Notes under the pieces: generated by a model
The model's input: only the letters and a program-made list of their open reading frames with translations
The model's database searches: none
What the model was told of the DNA's origin: nothing
Source of the DNA: Struthidea cinerea
Lineage: Eukaryota; Chordata; Aves; Passeriformes; Corcoracidae
Direction of reading: 5' to 3'
Length of the DNA: 64,000 nt
NCBI GenBank assembly: GCA_013397865.1
Contig: VZTI01005305.1
Span: 17,473 to 81,472 of the forward strand
Shown here: positions 56,701-63,627 of the stretch, in pieces
Layout: the number at the start of each line of letters is the position of its first letter
Position numbering within the stretch: the first letter of the stretch is position 1
Program-made: the position numbers and the translations under genes

Positions 56701-59700
56701 TGTAATTTCAGAGGAAAACCAGTTTCCCAGTTAATTTTCCAATAATAACAAAACTAAAGCAATTTTTATTTTTCATAAAAAAATACAGAAATCCCAGACA
56801 AGATGGTAGCTCTTATCAGAAATATTGCTATGGCCTCAGTGACATCTCCAGTCATGCAAAAAAATATTTCTATTGACAATATCCAATGGCCATCAAAAAA
56901 AAAAATTTACAGTTTAAACTGAAAAAAGTATGAGAGTTGGAACCAAGACATATGGAAAGACTTTAAATCTTCAGGCATTAACTCACCTATGCTGATACCT
57001 TCTCTGTATAAAAGTCTACCACTTACTGATAGATGGTAGACGACTCAAAAGAAACACTCGAAAAGCCTAACAATTGTACGTTGAGTTAGTATGAAAGAGT
57101 TTTTTAACATATTGATATATCTGGAACTACAGCAGGAGGACGTGAAGTGGCAAAGGTCAGGCCTCGAGCCTCTTTCTTAAAATGCTCAAAAGTCAAGCAA
57201 CAGGAGGAGCACACGCTGCAGATTTGCTTCAGAGCCATTTGGAAAAATTCAATATGTGCAATAAAACACCTCTCAGAGACAGGCTTCTGTCAGAATCCAG
57301 CCCAGGCTGGCAGCATGGCTCAGCCCATAAACAAACAAGCGTGGTTTTACCAGGCAGAGACATCAGACACACTCAATGTGGCATCACCATCTGCGAGCAC
57401 CGGTCAGTACAGACCCCCCGCATCCATATCATGTGACGGAGTGTCCAAGGAACGTGCTGCTCCCTAAACTTCCGTCTCCACTGCAAGCATCAGAAATGCT
57501 AATTTAATCACAACTCTGCTACCCAGCCACAAAGCAACACTCATATTTACTACGTGCAAAACCAACTCCAGAATAAGTCAGAGTTAAATCAAATTACTGC
57601 TTCATAAAACATTACCCTACCTGCAGTCTTCCCCCTGTGAAGAGGACAACAAGTAACCCAAAATTTGATGGATACAAGTTCTATTTCAACCACACTACAG
57701 GGAAGCATCTCCACAGCAACGACAAGAGGAAAATCACCAGACCCCCGGGTCAGAAACCTGGCATTTCTCATGTCCTGGACACAACACTGGCACAGGCAGA
57801 ACACACGTGGCAGGAAAAACCAAGAGTGGCAACAGTCACTACACAGGTAGAGAGAACAGACAAGCTGCAGGGAAATGCACGTGTTTGCCTCGTGCACTGC
57901 AGGCAGCTGTGCTGAGGGGAAAGGAGAAAATAATTCAGTCTCACATTTTTAATTACATTTATGACTGGGATCCCACAGCAAGAGCAAAGCTCTGCCAAAG
58001 GCACACTGTGTGGGCATATCAAATCTTTGCTCCAAACTCGGGCCATCAAAAAGGGTAACACAACAGAAGGAGAAATGTGTTACCCCATGATTTTCTTCAG
58101 CAAGGCCAAGGAGGCTGCTCCCCCGAAACACAGCCAAAGCCAAGGTAAGGAGCACTTCCACAGGAAAAACTGTACAAAAGAAAATTACTTTTCACGTCTG
58201 AAAGACTACTGGAACTAGGGATTCTCTGGTCTTATTTACTTCTTTTAGGCAACAGGCCTTCCTATTCAAGTTTTGCTTGACTGTTCAGCACGAAACAATG
58301 AGAAAATTAAAAACAACTTGGAAGAGGCTTTAAGAAACCTGGAAACCACACGCACTCCCTAAAATACGCAGTGGTCTAATTCAGCCAGCAGATCACAGGA
58401 TAAACATCACTGACAAAAAGTAGTCTTTCTACACAGTTCACTAGTTTTCAAAAAAATACAATTGATCTTGTGATGAAATAGAACAAAACAAGCATAATCC
58501 TAGAACTACCTAGTTTGGTTATCACAGAAAACCAGAGCAGTCAAACTAAGGTACTGATGCTGCAAATTAAGAAAGGAAAATGCCTCAGTTTCCCCCCGAC
58601 AGATGTGCTCAGGGAAGCAGGAACAAGGAGCTGCATTACCTTGCTTGGCGCACGTACAGCTGTGGGTGACACCGATGCCTGGGGCACACCAGCAAGGTGA
58701 AGCGTCTCTCCATTGGTGAACCTGGAACAGGGGTCATCCTTTCAAAGACATTCCCCATGCCCAGCTCGGAATGACAAAAACCTGTCAGGGGCAACAGAGA
58801 AACTTCATTGCGTGAGCTTTAAATTAGCAGCAAAACTGTCTGAGGAAAATGGAGTTTCACACTTAAACCACAGACAGCAAAATGCTCCAACTCTTTTAAG
58901 TTAGGCAATGAGGTTGAAATGACAGCAGTATAAACACGTGAGAATTGTCACCAAAGTCATCTAATTAATCCAGCATTCCAAACCTGAATAAGCTTCTAAG
59001 CAATCAGAAATTGGTAAAATCCAATCCCTATAAAATTAATAAAGCCAATTCTCTATGCCTCTGGAGAATCTCTGTCAGGACTCAAGATGCTGAGGGAAAG
59101 CCGATGTTTGTTGCCAGGGTGGGTTTGACAAAACCCTTCATTCCAGCCCTCTCTTCTGCAGCTGACACACCACTACAGCCTTTTAGTATGGCTTGGAACC
59201 AAGATGCCCAGAAGCTGGCATATCAGAAAGTTCCAGCACACTTCTCAGCTCCATTAAGCGCATGCTTGGTTTATTAGTCTGAACTCACGACTAAAATTCC
59301 AAGTGACATGCTGTTCTCTGATTAACACATGTATTTTCTTTGTACCTCTGTTCTAAACGAAATAACCCAAGTTTCCTTCCATGTCTGCAGCAGCCCCCCT
59401 CTGAGCCTCACCAAAGTGTCCTCTTCCAATCTGTACTGGCTTGGCTAAGTAAGAGAAAGTGCCAATTTCAAATCTCTCAGTTCTATGCAACCACAAATCA
59501 TCACAAAACTTGTAGGAATTGATTTTTGACATCTTTACTCCTTTTTGATGTCCTGTTTCTGGTAAATTTAAAGTTTGCAGGGAATGGACAGACTGCTGAA
59601 CAGCTGCTGGAGTGAGCATGGAACCACAGATACCTCTTGCACAAGGGATCCTCACAAGAGGATACTTTTAGATTATGTTTTCCACATGTTTAGAAACTTG

Positions 59701-62700
59701 ATAACTGTTCTCAGTACTACAAATAGTACACCACTAAGAGCTCACAGTGCATATTAATCAGATTTGCAATTGCTCTCATTTCAAGAATAAAACAGTATTA
59801 AATTCTTACCTAACTTCTCCTCAGGCGGCATAAAGAGAAGTATAAAGTGCAGTTCTGGTAGTAAGATGAAAGCTCTCCTGGACAAGTAACAAACATATTC
59901 AGTCTTTCCTCATTACACCCATCAATGACAGACAGCAGCTAGTTCTTTAATATATAAATGTTTTTCTCCAGTGTCTCTAATCTTCCTTCTTAAGTCCACA
60001 TGGCTCAAAAATTAAAACATTTCTGACAAACAGCATCATGTGAAATTCATCTGGGTAATTTTTACTGGTTTTTCCTACATTATTTCTTTCAAATTTCCCA
60101 ATCTTTACATTTCAAACATCCCTTTTTTTAATAGCAGTTCCGCAGTGATGAAGTATTAAAGATACCAGGCCTCTGTTGGCAGACCTCTGACATGGTATCT
60201 GGATGAGACAGCTTGACTTATACTTGACTTGACAGCAGGAGAGGGCACACGCTTCACTACACAAGGCTACACAGGAACTCACCTAACGATTTCTTGGGAA
60301 CATTCAGCTGCGTATTCTTCCTTTGCCACAAAGAGATGCACGAACAGCGTGTTCAAAGGCTACGAAACGAGGAGTGAAAGTCTACACACCACGCAGCTCA
60401 CGTTTATTACATCAGCCCAAGTATTAGTATGCATATACATTTCCAATATACACGATCTGCACTCGAGGAGCAGCTACGTGCATATAAGTGACTTCAAAGC
60501 ACGTGTTGATAAAGCTACGTGATTAACGTGCTTTATATCATTTTGTGCTTCTGCAACATTTTTTCTTTGTACTCAGTTTACTGTTGTTTGACTGCAATAT
60601 ACACTGTACACTTCATATCAAATAGTATTAATTCTCGACTAACAACATTCAGCCACATTATCATTAATTCTCGACTAACAACATTCAGCCACATTATCTA
60701 ACATTTAACATGTGTCTGACAAAGACATTCTTTTTAGGTTAAAAAAAAAAACTAAAAAACCTCAAACCAAAAGCACACATACTTCTCATGATCCTAAAGT
60801 GCTTTTTCTTTAAAGGTAGTAAGGAAAATTACAAATTTTAAGATGACATCATTAGACACACAAATACCAGGCAGAAACAGGGCAGACTAACAGACACCTT
60901 TATCTTATGCACCTCCAGTAAACCTGGAAAACCCCTGTGCTGGAATGGCAAGGGCTATTAATTCAGCTCTTCCCTGGCACATTAATTACAAGTGCTGGGT
61001 CAATGAAGGTTTGCCTGTAGATAAAAATACTTCTACCAAAAAATATTTTAAATGAAAAACCTGAGGTCTTCTGAATAGTATAATATTCAATTAAAATGCC
61101 ATAGCTAGAGTCACCAATTTAAAAGCAAGAATGATTTCAATGGAGGCTGCAGCACATGGACCAGTACCAAGACAACAAGCTATTGTAACAAACATCTAAA
61201 GCTATTTCTAAAAATCAGGCTACTTGTTTCCTTGTTTTTTAAAAGCAAAGGGAAGAAATGACAACAAAAATTTACTGTTGAGGTCCAAGAGGACACCAAA
61301 TAAACCAGACCTGGACTGTAACAGTTTCTGAGTAGTGCTGGTAACCAGACAATCCAGTAAAGCATCTTCACTAATTCCATTCTGCACAAGTCTCAACTCT
61401 CACTTCAGACCCTGAAATTATTTCTGTGCTCTAGGAAAAAGACAGCTCAACTAGACTTCAGAGAAATCCCACGTTCAGATGATCTCAGTTTTGAAAAGCA
61501 CACCTGCATGGATTTAACCTGCAGTTTACCAATGACCTCTCATCAAGTTATACCCAGAAAACGTTCAGAGCTTCTGCCAAGGCAGAAGCATAAAACACTG
61601 AATCTTCTACACCTACTTTAGCAAATAAACTTCATTCTAGAAAAATAAGAGCTCTGCTGCCTGTCTGTTTCAAGGTATTTTTCACTACTGGTTCTGACTA
61701 GTAACTGATTTTTCTTGTCTTTTCTCTGTAGGCCCCTGCACCCCGCAGTCAGCTGTGGCTTTGCTGCACCAGATCCCGTGGAGCCACCGGATCCTGTGGA
61801 GCCACCGCATCCCGTGGAGCAGACGGCCCGACGGAGGTCGCAGCACAGCAGAACCCCCCGAGCAGCTGCAGCTGCACCCTGAATGAAGTGGCTGTGCCTG
61901 CCCACAAAGTGCCGCTCAAGGGACAAAGAAAGTCCATCACAAAGAAATCAGAGGTCCTTTCTGCACGCTCCCTTTGGCTGTAATGATTGTGTTTCTTTAA
62001 AGAGCACGCATTTTCAAACACAACTGCTGATTTTGTCAGTTCACCTCCCAGCCATTGCTTAACATCTCAGAAGACCCCGGAGAACTGGTGAACAAATGCC
62101 CGGAGATAACTGCAGCACTGCCAACACCCTATTATGGAACGCGCTGCCCACCTTTTGAGTGCTTGGGGTTATTAACATTTTCTGTATTTTCTCAACAATC
62201 ACACGATCTAGCTCCCAGCTGCACTCAGTGACGGGGGAGCACTTGAGTCCTAAACTTGTAAGGGCCTGTTTGTAGTCGGTAAATCCCACCAGAAATTCAC
62301 GATCTTGCCCAAGGAGCCCGTGTGAAAGTTGCAAGTACGCAAAGCAAAGAGCAGCACAGCACCAAACCAGCTCACTGCAGAACTAAGATGCCCATGTCAG
62401 CACGAGGGTTTCACAAGGAATCCATCACCCTCTGCATCCTGAATGCCTCAAATCTACCGAAAATAGATTAGAGATGCCCGCGGGTATTTTTCATACCTGA
62501 GCCTTAAATGAAAACTCAACTAGAATCACACAATTTACTTACAGTGCACTTATTGTTAGCGTAGCTTTCACACAGGAAGGGTTCCCATTCAGCCTGATCA
62601 GCGATATTCCAATTTGGATAGTCCAGAAAGGCAGCATGGGCTATAACCTCGTTCTTCTCATTGCAGAGTGTCAAAGCAAGATTTGACATTTCTCTATGAA

Positions 62701-63436
62701 AACAATTCAATTTTGCACAAGTTGAAGAAACTCCACATAGAAAAGTGACTGACTGTGAATTCGGCCTGCTAGAACGGCAAAATTAGCCACGTATAAGAGG
62801 GTTCCCAGGATCAGGCCTCAATAAAACTTCATCATCCACATCCTAACCTGGTATTGCTGCTTCAGGTCCAGATATTTGTGTTCTAACATCACAAAAATTC
62901 ACGCGGATGTTCAAATCCTCAATTGTATTAGTAAATTTGAGACGCAGGACTTAAACACTCCCTCGTGTTTGTACGTTTCTTCACACATCTCTTTTTTCCC
63001 CAAAGAGCTGTTATCCGAGATTTTTGCTATTAAAGGGGAAAAACCCAAGTGACCCACCAGCATCTTGTCTGTCACACAGCCTGTCTGCTGATAGTTTCAT
63101 CAGGTGCTATTTAAGAGGATTTCTTCTGAGCTTTTATAAAAGGAAGCTAGCCTAGAATTAACCTTGCTTCCCCTTTTTAGAAACAGCACAGGGAGTCATT
63201 ATGTCACATCGTGTCAAGGCTCAGAATGTTTTCTGCCGTTTTAAGTGTAGCGTATTTGCCTGAAAGGTGATCACCTAAAATACCGTTACTTACAAAAGGT
63301 AAGTGACGTCAATCATTCCAAAGAGGTTTTCTGTAACAGGGCTGAAGAGGCCGATAATGCCTGGGACATCGTGTGATTCTGTCCTCCTGGCACTGACCAC
63401 CTCTGTATTTCCCCTGGAAGAGGTTACCGTGGCCAT
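2493..63436 (-). CDS. CFAP61: CFAP61, cilia- and flagella-associated protein 61 (20 exons, 3' end outside window)
   Basis: Joining twenty minus-strand exons gives an uninterrupted 905-codon reading frame from ATG at 63436 to a phase-0 donor after 2493. All junctions are AG/GT and match in phase. The product follows vertebrate CFAP61 along its length, for example the stretches FLDYPNWN, ECFDLGPFHGLC, NAFCIRLFCIDEKYE, AFVAEVLDQIVG, VRPRRQIVYPLE, KFNNLTLIS and VIVYGNTID. Family knowledge: CFAP61 (FAP61 in Chlamydomonas) belongs to the calmodulin- and spoke-associated complex that anchors radial spoke 3 on axonemal doublets, and its loss in mouse disrupts sperm flagella. Domains seen: GNAT-like segments at about residues 187-260 and 440-580, an acidic linker at 289-360, and a Rossmann-type region from about 640 onward. 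There is no signal peptide or membrane segment, as expected for an axonemal protein. Human CFAP61 is about 1237 residues, so roughly 330 C-terminal residues lie past the left edge. Identification is firm; individual splice sites are inferred from consensus and homology. Confidence 0.95.
2783..7679 (-). other. CFAP61 intron 19
   Basis: 4.9 kb, non-coding, with the (CCAT)n microsatellite and a short (AAAT)n run near 3059. An AT-rich cluster with several TAATTA-type cores lies at about 7385-7420. Nothing else recognised. Confidence 0.8.
3417..3446. repeat. (CCAT)n microsatellite, about 7.5 units
   Basis: Uninterrupted CCAT repeats in intron 19. Likely length-variable. The Asp-Gly-Trp-Met peptides that reading frames give here are repeat artefacts. 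Confidence 0.97.
7680..7836 (-). CDS. CFAP61: CFAP61 coding exon 19, residues 757-808
   Basis: Encodes ALAPTGADISGVTSKWPQRY, TEKVPSNHFTLNDAQDCSEA and ARWLEENLISSR, then one base of a Gly codon. ADIS and FTLND-x-x-DC-x-x-A match the human exon. The acceptor is ATTTCTCCAG and the donor GTAAGG at 7679. Confidence 0.93.
7837..9701 (-). other. CFAP61 intron 18
   Basis: 1.9 kb between exons 18 and 19. No repeat, RNA gene or coding signal recognised. Confidence 0.8.
9702..9870 (-). CDS. CFAP61: CFAP61 coding exon 18, residues 700-756
   Basis: Encodes HCFNDEDYAQMSLCSWVNVV, VGKMTGINRTAKYVVVSKEK and KVPYDYLVLCTGQSYQ. The ending V-P-Y-D-Y-L-V-L-C-T-G is the ATG-type motif seen in FAD-dependent pyridine-nucleotide oxidoreductases (YDxLxxATG). 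The acceptor is TTTCTTCACAG and the donor GTGAGG. Confidence 0.95.
9871..13430 (-). other. CFAP61 intron 17
   Basis: 3.6 kb between exons 17 and 18, starting with the weak donor GTTTGA. The open frame around 12.8-13.3 kb on the plus strand has no recognisable homology and is judged non-coding. Confidence 0.8.
13431..13529 (-). CDS. CFAP61: CFAP61 coding exon 17, residues 667-699
   Basis: Encodes PRLKFNNLTLISIHGLPGKD, PQSSKHRRFL and IN. KFNNLTLIS-HGLPGK is a clear CFAP61 match and would form the second strand of the dinucleotide-binding fold. The acceptor is CTTTCCGCAG. The donor AG|GTTTGA is a weak match to consensus, but it is the only one that joins exon 18 in phase (AG|C, Ser). Confidence 0.9.
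13530..23425 (-). other. CFAP61 intron 16
   Basis: 9.9 kb. AT-rich stretches at 13.8-14.1, 16.1-16.3 and 20.4-20.6 kb look like possible conserved non-coding elements, the last holding the paired TAATTA site. A pyrimidine-rich belt on the plus strand runs from about 16.97 to 18.35 kb. No exon recognised. Confidence 0.75.
20481..20498. promoter_or_regulatory. Palindromic pair of TAATTA homeodomain-type sites, intron 16
   Basis: TAATTAGT and ACTAATTA face each other across two bases (CA). Each contains the TAATTA core bound by many homeodomain proteins. Function is unknown; such paired sites occur in enhancers but also by chance in AT-rich DNA. Confidence 0.4.
23426..23553 (-). CDS. CFAP61: CFAP61 coding exon 16, residues 625-666 (Rossmann start)
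   Basis: Encodes LNYSLNHTNRKLVLESKVCI, NARIVVVGASDVGISFLETL and IF. The run RIVVVGASDVG is a beta-strand followed by a G-x-S-x-x-G loop, a variant of the dinucleotide-binding GxGxxG fingerprint. The acceptor is a long T run ending ACAG and the donor is GTAAGT. The codon split with exon 17 (TG|G) reads Trp; as I recall it, human has Cys there. Confidence 0.94.
26437..26455 (-). repeat. C-rich run (G-rich on the gene's strand), intron 15
   Basis: Seven C, one T and seven C around 26440-26454. On the CFAP61 sense strand this is two G7 blocks, a possible quadruplex element or sequencing-error-prone site. Confidence 0.6.
27205..27242. repeat. Perfect 15-bp inverted repeat with 8-base loop
   Basis: AGTGGTGTGTCAGAG at 27205-27219 is the exact reverse complement of CTCTGACACACCACT at 27228-27242, with CGGCTGCA between. 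With a two-base bulge the stem extends by four more pairs. It lies 56 bases from the CR1-like fragment. Confidence 0.9.
27299..27400 (-). mobile_element. Short CR1-like fragment, 3' end, in intron 15
   Basis: CATCACAGAATCCTTTACG, TTGGAAAAGACCTCTAAGG and CCATCAAGTCTGACCATTAA match the reverse complement of a CR1 3' end common in birds. After about 27370 the similarity fades. The 3' end faces left, so it lies in the same orientation as CFAP61. Confidence 0.7.
35775..35915. other. CpG-rich cluster adjoining exon 15
   Basis: Many CpGs in GGCCGCGGGCCC, GGGGCGCGCGGC and CGGCCGGCACGGCCGC. It sits in intron 15, about 100 bases downstream of exon 15 in the gene's direction. No coding signal was recognised in it. 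Confidence 0.6.
36013..36147 (-). CDS. CFAP61: CFAP61 coding exon 15, residues 580-624
   Basis: Encodes LQRPCAHSLTSALHYMAPVR, PRRQIVYPLEELGVNAPSEQ and VSKDQ, matching the human segment around AHSLTSALHYLVPVRPRRQI. The acceptor is GTCTTTCAG and the donor GTGGGT. It is a phase 0-0 exon inside a CpG-rich patch, and it is followed by the largest intron of the window (about 12.5 kb). Confidence 0.94.
36148..37977 (-). other. CFAP61 intron 14
   Basis: 1.8 kb, moderately AT-rich, no repeat or coding signal recognised. Confidence 0.8.
37978..38184 (-). CDS. CFAP61: CFAP61 coding exon 14, residues 511-579
   Basis: A 207-nt phase 0-0 exon encoding DIEYIQTHYNIEDFIHFNHH, QQEEHGHLCHFVLNPVFRHY, TKYFLKEILRLGHKSSLYYP and IYPGCVEGK. 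It is one of the most conserved blocks of the protein. HLxHFVLNPxFRHYTKYFLKEILRL resembles the helix and strand after the acyl-CoA site of GNAT enzymes. The acceptor is AATTTTCCAG and the donor GTAAGG. Confidence 0.95.
38185..39305 (-). other. CFAP61 intron 13
   Basis: 1.1 kb between two symmetric phase-0 exons; nothing recognised in it. Confidence 0.8.
39306..39383 (-). CDS. CFAP61: CFAP61 coding exon 13, residues 485-510
   Basis: A 78-nt phase 0-0 exon encoding DGMPVRAFVAEVLDQIVGVS and VTRDEM. AFVAEVLDQIVGxxV is a GNAT beta-hairpin-like signature very strongly conserved in CFAP61. The acceptor is TTTGCCTTGCAG; the donor GTAAAT is somewhat weak. Being symmetric, its skipping would keep the frame. 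Confidence 0.93.
39384..39706 (-). other. CFAP61 intron 12
   Basis: Short, 323 bases. The reading frame of exon 13 stays open backwards into this intron, which could mislead a gene finder; the TTTGCCTTGCAG acceptor and family alignment place the true edge. Confidence 0.85.
39707..39833 (-). CDS. CFAP61: CFAP61 coding exon 12, residues 442-484
   Basis: The acceptor CTTTTTTTAG completes Thr442. The exon encodes SFNVRKATIDDLQGVKMLVE, TLSLNEGIWNDSKIFAEARK and DP. The pattern V-R-x-A-T-x-x-D-L starts the second GNAT-like segment and parallels the start of exon 6. Donor GTGAGT is at 39706, phase 0. Confidence 0.92.
39834..42941 (-). other. CFAP61 intron 11
   Basis: 3.1 kb, non-coding, with a short (TTA)n run near 41392-41405. 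Nothing else recognised. Confidence 0.8.
42942..43081 (-). CDS. CFAP61: CFAP61 coding exon 11, residues 396-441
   Basis: Encodes DRDLCVILVPHHVPEFPLIQ, then SFVRAVPSCTSRLGRELYVF and HRAGLL. LYVFHRAGLL and the VPEFxLIQxFV core match the human protein. The acceptor is ATCTCTTTCAG and the donor GTGAGT at 42941. The exon is noticeably more GC-rich than its surroundings. Confidence 0.93.
43666..43681. repeat. Poly-T tract, 16 bases
   Basis: A 16-base T run in intron 10, preceded by CCACCTCC. It lies about 160 bases left of the CR1 copy and is not its tail, since CR1 ends in a different repeat. Confidence 0.9.
43843..44085 (+). mobile_element. 5'-truncated CR1 LINE, 3' end, in intron 10
   Basis: The text follows the avian CR1 3' end: AGATTAGATGGCAAG, AAATTCTTCCCTGTGAGG, GGCCAGGTTGGACAAGG, GGAACTGGATTACCTTCAAG and TTCCAACCCAAACCATT, ending AGGATTCTAGGAT. 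Orientation is opposite to CFAP61. Family knowledge: CR1 is the main LINE of birds and is usually truncated to its 3' end. No reading frame remains. Confidence 0.85.
44278..44317 (-). CDS. CFAP61: CFAP61 coding exon 10 (40-nt small exon), residues 382-395
   Basis: Only 40 nt, encoding SLDFLHYAFNVFP after the shared Arg; human has SLDFMNFVFSLF at this point. The acceptor is TTGGTTGCAG and the donor GTGAGT. Phases match exons 9 and 11. Small exons like this are easily missed by gene finders. Confidence 0.9.
44318..47435 (-). other. CFAP61 intron 9
   Basis: 3.1 kb. Two overlapping 90-codon open frames on the plus strand at 46.6-46.9 kb have no recognised homology. A short ACTACATG-type repeat sits at about 46590-46625. 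Confidence 0.75.
47436..47623 (-). CDS. CFAP61: CFAP61 coding exon 9, residues 320-381
   Basis: The first half continues the polar linker (KDGAVTVSQTELLVGDVS, then TTGSEGSAAPLLEADEEGD). The second half reads VYRGASNAFCIRLFCIDEKY, where NAFCIxLFCIDEKYE is strongly conserved in CFAP61. The acceptor is TTATTGTTGCAG and the donor GTAAGT; the exon ends in phase 2, with an Arg codon shared with exon 10. Confidence 0.94.
47624..47970 (-). other. CFAP61 intron 8
   Basis: 347 bases between the two linker exons; no feature seen. Confidence 0.8.
47971..48062 (-). CDS. CFAP61: CFAP61 coding exon 8, residues 289-319 (acidic linker)
   Basis: The acceptor CTTTTTCTTTGCTCAG and donor GTAATG bound 92 nt encoding a low-complexity acidic, polar stretch (KDESNQTSQEPEPDSSQN followed by LEDVPGADAAVQ). 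It is placed here by phase and by position between two conserved exons, since this linker is poorly conserved across vertebrates. Probably disordered. Confidence 0.8.
48063..51713 (-). other. CFAP61 intron 7
   Basis: 3.7 kb, mostly AT-rich and non-coding. A small GC-richer patch at 50.5-50.95 kb shows no gene. Confidence 0.75.
51714..51867 (-). CDS. CFAP61: CFAP61 coding exon 7, residues 238-288
   Basis: Encodes VDGTAVGFMSLCSHVNVSLF, then QECFDLGPFHGLCKPHPEDI, then a less conserved basic tail ending KPSVQG. The VDGTAVGFMS strand pairs with the end of exon 6 as in GNAT acetyltransferases, and ECFDLGPFHGLC is a near-invariant CFAP61 signature. The acceptor is TTTTATCTTCCAG and the donor GTATCT, in phase 1. 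Confidence 0.94.
51868..53846 (-). other. CFAP61 intron 6
   Basis: 2.0 kb, no repeat or coding signal recognised. Confidence 0.8.
53847..53979 (-). CDS. CFAP61: CFAP61 coding exon 6, residues 193-237
   Basis: The acceptor TTTTTTGTAG supplies the last base of Arg193. The exon then reads MEDYDDLMLIWTPQSETLKE and TYGEYLLVDLIEREGEENQA up to AVCE. This is the opening of a GNAT-like fold, with a V-R-x-A-R-x-E-D-x-D-D-L start and a strand ending AVCEV. Donor GTCAGT is at 53846. The first complete codon is ATG in a fair Kozak setting, which matters for a possible internal isoform. Confidence 0.93.
54660..55085. other. CpG-rich island inside intron 5
   Basis: A dense run of CpG dinucleotides, including CCGCGCGG, GCGGCCGCGCC and repeated CCCGCGGC, in otherwise AT-rich intron. 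It overlaps the minisatellite. It could be an alternative promoter or simply a GC-rich expanded repeat. No TATA box is obvious. Confidence 0.65.
54819..55084. repeat. 62-bp GC-rich minisatellite, about four copies, intron 5
   Basis: The landmark GCTTACCTGGGACGCAC starts at 54841, 54903, 54965 and 55027, a strict 62-base period. Each unit also holds CACAAACCTCCTCC and CGGCCCGCGGC. Copies differ at only a few positions. The array is CpG-rich, and on the minus strand each copy contains CCCAG|GTAAGC, a consensus splice donor. Confidence 0.93.
55085..55235. repeat. Two diverged repeat copies flanking the minisatellite
   Basis: GGATGCACAAACC at 55101 and 55169 resembles the CGCACAAACC core of the 62-bp unit, here with a 68-base spacing and a following GCTGCTGCAGG. 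These copies have lost the donor-like GGTAAG and most CpGs. They look like older relatives of the array. Confidence 0.6.
58640..58781 (-). CDS. CFAP61: CFAP61 coding exon 5, residues 146-192
   Basis: The acceptor CCCCTGACAG at 58782 opens the exon and donor GTAATG follows at 58639. The encoded segment includes GNVFERM and ends RHRCHPQLYVRQA, matching the human PQLHVRKAR region that precedes the first GNAT-like segment. The front half, about residues 147-170, is poorly conserved. A second acceptor (TTCCAG, exon start 58721) would remove exactly 20 codons in frame, so this exon's 5' edge is the least certain in the gene. Confidence 0.8.
58782..59809 (-). other. CFAP61 intron 4
   Basis: 1.0 kb; nothing recognised. 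Confidence 0.8.
59810..59874 (-). CDS. CFAP61: CFAP61 coding exon 4, residues 124-145
   Basis: A 65-nt exon encoding AFILLPELHFILLFMPPEEK plus Leu, flanked by partial codons. PELHFI and the hydrophobic run match the human sequence around VPELHFIFLIVPS. Donor GTAAGA is at 59809. The acceptor CAGGAG is weak by eye, but it is the only one that keeps phase with exon 3 and supplies the conserved Arg (AG|A). Confidence 0.85.
59875..60282 (-). other. CFAP61 intron 3
   Basis: 408 bases, AT-rich; nothing recognised. Confidence 0.8.
60283..60359 (-). CDS. CFAP61: CFAP61 coding exon 3, residues 99-123
   Basis: A short 77-nt exon encoding PLNTLFVHLFVAKEEYAAEC and then SQEIV. It matches the human segment PLNTLFMHLFVAVDEYS. 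The acceptor is CGTAG after a pyrimidine run and the donor is GTGAGT at 60282. It ends in phase 2 with AG of an Arg codon completed by exon 4. Confidence 0.9.
60627..60698. repeat. Perfect 36-bp tandem duplication in intron 2
   Basis: Two back-to-back identical 36-base units, 60627-60662 and 60663-60698, each starting ATTAATTCTCGACTAAC and ending CACATTATC. No difference between copies, which suggests a recent duplication or a length polymorphism. Confidence 0.95.
61772..61825. repeat. 18-bp tandem repeat, three copies, intron 2
   Basis: Units start at 61772, 61790 and 61808 and follow GATCCCGTGGAGCCACCG with two to four substitutions. Read on the minus strand the repeat would give Gly/Ser/Thr-rich peptide, but no splice context supports translation. 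Confidence 0.8.
62543..62693 (-). CDS. CFAP61: CFAP61 coding exon 2, residues 48-98
   Basis: The acceptor TTTTCATAG at 62694 adds one base to complete Leu48. Fifty full codons follow, beginning EMSNLALTLCNEKNEVIAHA and continuing through AFLDYPNWNIADQAEW. Donor GTAAGT lies at 62542. FLDYPNWN is one of the most recognisable CFAP61 N-terminal signatures. The exon ends in phase 0 after Thr98. Confidence 0.93.
62694..63293 (-). other. CFAP61 intron 1 (between the first two coding exons)
   Basis: 600 bases, no feature recognised. Confidence 0.8.
63294..63436 (-). CDS. CFAP61: CFAP61 coding exon 1 (start codon), residues 1-47
   Basis: The exon opens with ATG GCC ACG at 63436, preceded by GGAGG, so +4 is G. 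It encodes a protein starting MATVTSSRGNTEVVSARRTE. The human N-terminus has the same plan, with a short Ser/Arg/Gly lead, then EVV, then RRTESQDV. The exon ends TAC CTT TT before donor GTAAGT; the split Leu codon is finished by exon 2. A good acceptor (TTTCTTTGCTTCTCAG) lies 13 nt upstream of the ATG at about 63450, so the 5'UTR is probably spliced. The start was chosen by alignment to the family and lack of any upstream in-frame continuation. Confidence 0.9.
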
Positions 63437-63627
63437 CCTCCAGGCTGGACTGAGAAGCAAAGAAAACATTGCTGCTCCAGCAGTCCCGCTGCGATTCCCT
63501 GCCCAACACAGTCACTTCGGGTGGGTTTTCATAAGAACTCCTAAGTGGGGCAGCTCCGATGGATTTCGGTGCCCGGCTCTTGTACGCCTCCACACAGATC
63601 CACGCCGCCGGCACGTACAGCGCGCAC

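Larger units (their letters stand above)
53980..58639 (-). other. CFAP61 intron 5
   Basis: 4.7 kb, dominated by the CpG-rich minisatellite at 54.66-55.24 kb. The remaining sequence, 55.3-58.6 kb, is ordinary non-coding DNA with short A/T runs. Confidence 0.8.
60360..62542 (-). other. CFAP61 intron 2
   Basis: 2.2 kb with the perfect 36-bp duplication and the 18-bp triplicate. A minus-strand open frame at 62.06-62.33 kb has no recognised homology. Confidence 0.8.

Noticed and set aside
62059..62334. Minus-strand open frame that could be an extra CFAP61 exon in intron 2
   Set aside because: Exons 2 and 3 join directly in phase and match the family with no missing residues; the frame resembles no known protein.
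63309..63614. 101-codon minus-strand frame overlapping the first coding exon
   Set aside because: It is in a different frame from the CFAP61 start and matches nothing; the family N-terminus is read from the ATG at 63436.
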